A DNA stretch of 64,000 nt, from NCBI GenBank assembly GCA_050084515.1, contig CM114272.1, positions 2,728,001-2,792,000 of the forward strand, written 5' to 3'. This document shows positions 57,459 to 64,000 of the stretch, piece after piece. Under the pieces are notes generated by a model, which ran no database searches, was not told the DNA's origin, and saw only the letters and a program-made list of their open reading frames with translations. The position numbers and the translations under genes are program-made. Every line of letters starts with the position of its first letter. The first letter of the stretch is position 1. The stretch comes from Blasia pusilla (lineage: Eukaryota > Marchantiophyta > Marchantiopsida > Blasiales).

Positions 57459-58085
57459 CTACGCCTGAACTTGAGCTTTTATCAACTTGGCGATGACATC
57501 GGCAGACACCCCGAATGACTTCTGAAGTACTTCGACGGAGATACCCGTGCCGAAGACGGTGACGGGAAGCTTCACTAGACCAGGGTTGGAGCTGCTGAAT
57601 GCGGCCACGGCCTTCACGGTGGTGTAGGTGTCGTAGTTGATCTGGAAATGCACCAAACCCTTCGGGAAAATGAACAGGTTTCCTGCCTTCAAAATCTGCG
57701 AGAAAAACTTAGGCACTGGGGCGCTTGTGTCCAGAAGCCCGACGGTGAGAGTTCCTTCGATGATGAACAGCAGCTCTGTGCCCCGAGGATGAATGTGGAC
57801 TGGGTTCACGGTCCCTGGTGGGAACTGGAGCAGCGCAGACGACACGCCGAGGCCGGTGAGCGCTGGGAACTTCCCCACATTGACAGGGGTGACAGTGGCG
57901 AAGACTCCTGCATCGGGTGTGACCTGTCGTAGCAGAGTGTTGGTGAAGAAAGTAGCGTTGATATTGGCTAATGTCTCGTTAGCAGGTAAGAAGAAATCGG
58001 TGGTGACCTCGGGATCGGAGGCACTGACCACCATAGCGAAAGCAGCCACGAGCAAAGCTATCGCGGCGAACGCGTTACGACGCAT
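57459..58085 (-). CDS. Germin-like protein (secreted single-cupin metalloprotein)
   Basis: This intronless minus-strand gene encodes 208 residues from the ATG at 58083-58085. The frame is open 45 codons further upstream, but MRRNAFAAIALLVAAF aligns with the start of the other copies and begins a proper signal peptide (residues 1-22). Sequons are N36-E-T and N43-A-T. Metal ligands are H97, H99, E104 (VHIHPRGTE) and H146. The otherwise conserved Asp of AGDLFVF is Asn (AGNLFIF). There is no Cys. It ends AKLIKAQVQA. It is the most divergent intact copy (LPANETLANINATFF, TVFGTGIS) and the intact counterpart of the pseudogene at 2313. No AGTATTTAAG-type box is obvious upstream. Confidence 0.92.
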   Translation of the reverse strand: MRRNAFAAIALLVAAFAMVVSASDPEVTTDFFLPANETLANINATFFTNTLLRQVTPDAGVFATVTPVNVGKFPALTGLGVSSALLQFPPGTVNPVHIHPRGTELLFIIEGTLTVGLLDTSAPVPKFFSQILKAGNLFIFPKGLVHFQINYDTYTTVKAVAAFSSSNPGLVKLPVTVFGTGISVEVLQKSFGVSADVIAKLIKAQVQA

Positions 58086-58630
58086 GTTCGACTTCGACGC
58101 TTGGAATTTGAAAAACGTAACGAGGCCGACGAGACTGATCGAGTCCTGATCGCGATTGGCAAACGAAAGATACAAGATTACTTTTGACCACCCCTGAAGA
58201 TTACAACAGACTATGAGCACAGGACTGCAGACCTCGGCGACTAAAGGCGCGAAAACGATGTTTGAAAACCGTTAGAGAAAGATTGCTCTTTCGTGACCCG
58301 TGAGCACGCCCGGGTCAGAAAGGAGTCCCGGAGGATGCGAAACATTTTCCCGGTTCTGATATCCGCACCAGTTGGGGTTATTTCATGGCATGGCATGAAT
58401 TTTTTAATCCCATGGCCCGCCCATTGACATAATTGGCAAGGCCATATGGAATTTGAATTTCAACCCGGGTTATTGCAAATTTGCAGAGAACCCTGGGTGT
58501 GATCTATGTTCCATCTTGTTTTCTTTGTGCGAGTTATTTCCACCAAAGGAAAAGTTAATGGATATGTGTGGTTGCTCCAATGGTAGAGGCTACGTGTTCC
58601 CTGAAATACTTCTTGATTGAAGAAATCTCC
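58086..58630. other. Upstream region of the GLP at 57459, then satellite border
   Basis: No gene is seen. The sequence grades into satellite-like DNA from about 58570. Confidence 0.4.
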
Positions 58631-58639
58631 GTGGGCGCA

Positions 58640-61600
58640 AAAGTGGGCTCATTGCCACCCCTTTGTCTTGCTCTTCATGCTGCTTCCCCCTTGAGGCCAT
58701 CCACTATAGTGGATCGTATTGGTGCAGGCGTAATTTCTCTCTTGCAGAGCGATGCGAGAATGCTTTTCGATCTAATCAACTGAGCGAACGCCATTGATTC
58801 ATTGAACAGCATGGTAATCTTTGAGAATCAGGGTAGAGATGTATGTCAAGAAATGTGAAAGTTATTTATCTAGAATAAATATTTCAATATGTAGGAGTTT
58901 AAGATGATTAATGATTCAATGGTAGAGGCCTCAACGATAGATCCTGAATCAAGAGCTATGTGTATCATCAATGTGTCCTCCAAAGCATTTCGTGACTTCA
59001 CTATTTGTGGCAAATGTATATGCTTGCCTTTGTGGACTTATTACGACCCAATTGTCTTGCTCTTCATGTTGGTTCCCCCTTGAGGATGTCCACCGTTGTA
59101 GATCGTATTGGCACGATTTCTCGTTTGCGGAGCGATGCAAAAAATGCCTTCCAATGTAATGAACAGGCTGGACGCCACTGATTCATTGAATATCATGCCA
59201 ATCTCGGAGAATGTGGGTAGAGACGTCTTTCAAGAAATATGACAACGATATGTATAGAATAGACATTTCAATATGTAGGAGTTGAGGATAATCAATGGTA
59301 GAGGCTGAATCAATACATATGCGTGATTTTGTCATTTCTCTCTTGTGGAGCGGTGCCAGAATGCTTTTCGTTCGTATCAAAATAAGCAAACGCCATTGCC
59401 AAAACGCCCTTGACTGCCAACTGAGCGAACGCCATTGTCTTGCTCTTCATGCTGGTCCCCCCTTGAGGATGTCCACCGTTGTAGATCGTATTGGCACGAT
59501 TTCTCGTTTGCGGAGCGATGCCAGAAATGCCTTCCGATGTAATGAACAGGCTGGACGCCACTGATTCATTGAATATCATGCCAATCTCGGAGAATGCGGG
59601 TGGAGACGTCTTTCAAGAAATATGACAACGGTATGTATAGAATATACATTTCAATATGTAGGAGTTGGGGATAATCAATGGTAGAGGCTGAATCAATACT
59701 TATGCGTGATTTCGCAATTTCTCTCTTGTGGAGCGATGCCAGAATGATTTTCGTTCTTATCAAATAAACGAACGCCATTGCCAGAACGCCCTTGATAGCA
59801 ACTCAACGAACGCCATTGCCAGAACGCGCTTGACCGCCAACTGAGCGAACGCCATTGCCTTGCTCTTCATGCTGGTCCCCCCTTGAGGATGTCCACCGTT
59901 GTAGATCGTATTGGCGCGATTTCTCGTTTGCGGAGCGATGCCAGAAATGCCTTCCGATGTAATGAACAGGCTGGACACCACTGATTCATTGAATATCATG
60001 CCAATCTCGGAGAATGCGGGTGGAGACGTCTTTCAAGAAATATGACAACGGTATGTATAGAATATACATTTCAATATGTAGGAGTTGAAGATAATCAATG
60101 GTAGAGACTGAATCAATACATGGGCATGATTTCGCCATTTCTCTCTTGTGGAGCAATGCCAGAATGCTTTTCGTTCTTATCAAAATAATCAAACGCCATT
60201 TCCAGAACACGCTTGACCGCCAACTGAGCTAACGCCATTGTCTTGCTCTTCATGCTGGTCCCCCCTTGAGGATATCCACCGTTGTAGATCGTATTTGCAC
60301 GATTTCTCGTTTGCGGAGCGATTCCAGAATGCCTTCCGATGTAATGAACTGGCCGGACGCCACTGATTCATTGAACATCATGCCAATCTTGGAGAATGCG
60401 GGTGGAGATGTCTTTCAAGAAATATGACAATGGTATGTATAGAATATACATTTCAATATGTAGGAGTTGAGGATGATCAATGGTAGAGGCTGAATCAATA
60501 CATACGCGTGATTTCACCATTTCTCTCTTGCGGAGGGATGCCTGAATGCTTTTCGTTTGTATCAAATTAAGCGAACGTCATTGCCAGAATGCGCTTGACC
60601 GCCAACTGAGTGAACACCATTGTCTTGCTCTTCATGCTGGTCCCCCTTTGAGGATGTCCAGAATGCCTTCCGATATAATGAATTGGCCGGACGCCACTGA
60701 TTCATTGAACATCATGGCAATCTTGGAGAATCCGGGTGGAGAGGTTTGTCAAGAAATATGACAACCGTATATATAGAATATAAATTTTAATATGTAGAAG
60801 TTTAGGATGATAAATGGTAGAGGCTGAATCAATACCTATGCGTGATTTTTCCATTTCTCTCTTGCGGAGAGATGCCAGAATTCCTTTCGTTCTTATCAAA
60901 TAAGCAAACACCATTGCCAGAACGCGCTTGACCGCCAATTGAGCGAACGCCATTGTCTTGCTCTTCATGTTGGTCCCCCCTTGAGGATGTCCACCATTGT
61001 AGATCGTATTGGCGCGATTTCTTGTTTGTGGAGCGATGGCAGAATGCCTTCCGATGTAATGAACTAGCCGGATGCCACTGATTCATTGAACATCATGCCA
61101 ATCTTGGAGAATCCGGATGGAGACGTCTTTCAAGAAATATGACAACCGTATGTATAGAATATACATTTCAATATGTAGGAGTTGAGGATGATCAATGGTA
61201 GAGGTTGAATCAATACTTATGCGTGATCTCGCAATTTCTCTATTGCGGAGCGATGCTAGAATGCTTTTCGTTCTTATCAAATAAGCAAACGCCATTGCGA
61301 GAACGCTCTTGACCGCCAACTCAACCAACGCCATTGTCTTAGTTTTCATGCTAGTCCCCCTTTGAGGACGTTCATGCTGATCCCCCTTTGAGGATGTCCA
61401 GAATGCCTTCCGATATAATGAATTGGCCGGACGCTACTGATTCATTGAACATCATGCCAATCTTGGAGAATTCGGGTGGAGACGTCTGTCAAGAAATATG
61501 ACAACCGTATATATAGAATATAAATTTCAACATGTAGGAGTTTAGGATGATCAATGGTAGAGGCTGAATCAATACCTATGAATGATTTTGCAATTTCTCT

Positions 61601-61880
61601 ATTGCAGAGCAATTCCAAAATGCTTTTCGTGCTTATCAAATAAGTGAACGTCATTTCCAGAATGCCCTTGACCTCCAACTGAGCAAACGCCATAGTCTTG
61701 CCCTTCATGCTGGTCCCCACTTGAGGAGGTCAACCGTTTTAGATTGTATTGGCACAAGTTCTCTTTTGCAAAGCAATGCCAGAATGCCTCCCGATGTTAT
61801 GAACTAGCCGGACGCCACTGGTTCATTGAACATCATGCCAATCTTGGAGAATGCGGGTGGAGACGTTTGTCAAGACGAAG
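58640..61880. repeat. Satellite array, monomer about 380 bp, about eight copies
   Basis: The landmark GATTCATTGAA recurs near 58797, 59181, 59563, 59984, 60366, 60701, 61078 and 61438, and as a variant near 61818. Spacings are mostly 377-384 bp, with 421, 335 and 360 bp variants. The 421-bp monomer has an extra copy of a subrepeat of about 38 bp (AACGCCATTGCCAGAACGC). Within each monomer the GGAGCGATGCCAGAA segment occurs twice. Open frames of 60-90 codons recur on the minus strand because the monomer is copied, not because of a gene. Confidence 0.9.
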
Positions 61881-62145
61881 GGTGAAAGTTAGGAAAGCTA
61901 AATTAGAGGAAGAATTAGAGTTGGAAAAAATTTCACAAGAGGAAGCAAAATTAAAAAAACGTGTAGAGGAAAGGGATAAGCTCTACATCAAATGTGCTAT
62001 CCCTGAATAAGAGGAGAAAGATAGGGCAGAATGTATGGCTTATGTTGAAAACCTTCAATGTGAAGAACGGTTAGCAGCATACATGAAGAAAGTTGAGAAG
62101 GAGAAGAGAAGGTGGCAAAATATAAAGGATTGGTCACCAAAATGA
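61877..62145 (+). pseudogene. Lys/Glu-rich coiled-coil exon-like fragment with one stop
   Basis: In one frame about 88 codons read RVKVRKAKLEEELELEKISQ, then EEAKLKKRVEERDKLYIKCA, a TAA at about 62008-62010, then AECMAYVENLQCEERLAAYM and KKVEKEKRRWQNIKDW before TGA at about 62143. The composition is that of a charged coiled coil, and the frame is kept on both sides of the single stop. It follows directly on the last satellite monomer with no start codon of its own. It is probably the end of an old gene or captured exon; no family was recognised. Confidence 0.4.
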
Positions 62146-62504
62146 TTCTTGGTTGTATACTTGCTTTCAAACCTAGCCTTTGAGCTCAAACTTTGTTTGA
62201 AATGGGCTTGATGGAAGTAAATTCAAAATTTGTGGAAGCAGTTTTTTTGGCTGATTCTTCATAAGCATAAATTGTGTTTATCATAAATTTATTTTTTAGT
62301 GTATTCTTTTTCATGTATAGAGTAAATACTCACGCCATGACAGTCATGTTCTGTCATATGTACCAATAGAGTTCCTATTTCAACTCATAATAAATGTTTG
62401 CTAATTGCAGAAATTCAAGGAGTATAGGAAGCCATATTGTTAAAGTCTTCTTTACTAATGAAAGGTATTATTATTATAATACCTTTACTAAAGAAAGGTA
62501 TTAT

Positions 62505-63545
62505 GGATCTTCCCCCAAAAGTAGCCTCCAAATGATAATGTGTGTAATAAGGTTATCTGATGATCGTTGACTCAGTCAACCGATCACTTGGGAGAAGTAA
62601 AACGCATGTTATCTATCAATAGGCTAACGAAGATGTGACAATGTCTGTTGTAATATTTACTAGTGTTGGTTCAAAATGCGAGTAATTATAATGTCGGTTT
62701 CATATATGAATTTAAATTATGAAACCTTTCGAAACTATAGGACTTTAAAATGTAACATCTTACAAATTTGCAATATATTGTTTAATTACTTTAAGTAGCT
62801 ATTATGCCAATGAGATGCATGCTTTAAAAAAACCCCAACATTCTAGTTTTATATATCTTGGATATTTTCAAAATTTTGTGAGTGGAATTTCATTTGAATA
62901 TCTTATTTGAAAACTTTGTTTGAAATGGGCTCTTCCGAAACACCAATTTAATATCTACAATTTCACTCCTATCACTACATACTATATTTTGTATGTTAAA
63001 AATTTGAACCCAAAAACGTATCACTACTTCAATATTTATTTTAATTGCATATTAATTGGGAAAATATGATATCGTCGTTTCCTTTTCCTAGGAGTCTCAA
63101 CCAAGAAAAGAAAATCACTTTTTCAGTTCAAAATATGTCAAGAATATGTTAATCATATCATATTTGGTAGGGAGAAAGAATATCATGATTGTCTTTATAT
63201 ATGTTATAGAGACCTTACAAGTCATATAGTTTAGAAAGGTTTCATAATGTAAATTCATATTTGAAATTGACATTATAATTACCTAAACTTTGAAATATAC
63301 ACTAATATTGGAGTGTTCCTCTTACTTTTTCAAACTCCCCTCATGGCATTCTCAACCAATATGATTAATGGCATTTTGAGCCAACACTATTAAACATTAC
63401 AATAGACATTGTCACATCTTAGTTAGCCTACCGATAGATAACGTGCATTTTACTTTCCCCAAGTCACTTGTTGACCGAGTCAACCATCACAAGGTGACCT
63501 GTACACACACGTTATCATTTGGAGGCTATATTTGGGGGAAGAGCC
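62505..63545. mobile_element. Foldback element with about 185-bp terminal inverted repeats
   Basis: The left arm (62505-62690) and right arm (63360-63545) are inverted copies with roughly 80 percent agreement by eye. Both begin GG-x-TCTTCCCCCAAA, continue with AGCCTCCAAATGATAA, and include GTTGACTCxGTCAAC and AAGATGTGACAATGTCT. The 670-bp interior is AT-rich and has no reading frame. No target-site duplication was seen. This fits a non-autonomous DNA transposon. Confidence 0.8.
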
Positions 63546-63549
63546 ATTT

Positions 63550-63988
63550 GTGTAGCGATGTGTATGTGCACAATAACATATACCAAAAGGATTTTGTTAT
63601 TGATGAATCCATCTCTGTAAATCTGAAACGGATTTCCTGGTTGCGGTGTTAAGCCATTGTTGAGAGTCACTTTTGCTGTCTCTATTCTACCATTGGTTTC
63701 TCTCAACATCTTACATACTAATGTAAAAAATTGCAGGTTTCCTCCACAATTAGTGCGTAGTTCACTGTATAACTTGTCCATAGTAATGACCATCTGCTCC
63801 ATAGAGGGAGATGGACTTGGAAGAATTCTATTAGAACTCTCTTGTATTCCCATTAATATCGATGGAGATCTTTCAACAATTGGTGGATGGTGCAGAAGCG
63901 TGCCCATATATCCATCTTCCATACATGAAGAAAATATGGTGCTATCTTCATCTAGAATGCCTTCTGAAACATACCATATAGTAGCCAT
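63550..63988 (-). CDS. Possible exon, unknown protein
   Basis: A minus-strand frame opens with ATG at 63988 and runs about 145 codons before entering the terminal repeat of the foldback element. Composition is protein-like (MEQMVITMDKLYSELRTNC, LQFFTLVCKMLRETNG) with no signal peptide, membrane segment or known domain. An overlapping frame of 112 codons exists on the other strand, so coding status is uncertain. The true end could be a splice donor anywhere before 63550. Confidence 0.22.
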
Positions 63989-64000
63989 AACTTAAAAAAG

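Noticed and set aside
58900-61800. A family of small minus-strand genes of 60-90 codons
   Set aside because: The frames repeat with the period of the satellite monomer and differ by frameshifts between monomers; this is copied DNA, not genes.

Overview
The window is nuclear DNA of a land plant, most likely a bryophyte or another non-seed lineage. The evidence is a family of plant germin-like proteins (GLPs), a Mutator-like transposon, three Ty3/gypsy retrotransposon pieces, a non-LTR retrotransposon, degenerate plant-type telomere repeats (TTTAGGG) and a fragment resembling plant mitochondrial trnK. The placement outside seed plants is inference: the GLPs lack the usual germin cysteine pair, and one gypsy element carries a cytosine methyltransferase domain. 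Nothing here looks bacterial or organellar as a whole.

The host content is one GLP cluster. Six copies are complete or nearly so: 3668-4297 (+), 38390-39067 (-), 44690-45313 (+), 51130-51750 (+), 54805-55425 (+) and 57459-58085 (-). A seventh is cut by the left window edge (1-245). Three are pseudogenes or fragments (2313-2929 -, 5160-5320 -, 36410-36765 +). All are intronless, encode secreted single-cupin proteins of about 206-209 residues, and keep the His-x-His...Glu...His metal site. Eight of the ten copies form four convergent (tail-to-tail) pairs with spacers of about 0.9-2.1 kb, so the cluster grew largely by copying a convergent pair. Five copies have a matching TATA-like box about 170-230 bp upstream of the ATG, and five have a recurring noncoding block about 0.5-0.6 kb downstream of the stop.

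The cluster is split between about 5.4 and 36.4 kb by transposable elements. From left to right these are an AT-rich stretch, a Mutator-like element (about 7.6-15.9 kb, transposase on the minus strand) whose introns are packed with a GGCGGCTA-type minisatellite, an AT-rich stretch with a perfect hairpin, a gypsy gag remnant (about 20.1-23.4 kb), a gene-poor interval with telomere-like repeats (about 27.8-28.0 kb), a gypsy element with gag, protease, a cytosine-5 methyltransferase and reverse transcriptase (about 28.5-33.0 kb), an LTR-like segment, and a third gypsy piece with reverse transcriptase, RNase H and integrase (about 33.6-36.3 kb). All carry stops and frameshifts. A GC-rich non-LTR retrotransposon remnant lies inside the cluster at 39.9-43.3 kb.

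To the right of the cluster lie a satellite of about 380 bp monomers (58.6-61.9 kb), a short decayed coiled-coil reading frame, and a foldback element of about 1 kb (62505-63545). The features most worth a second look are the methyltransferase inside the gypsy element, a long miRNA-precursor-like hairpin at 50147-50425, and the opposed minisatellite arrays in the Mutator-like element.
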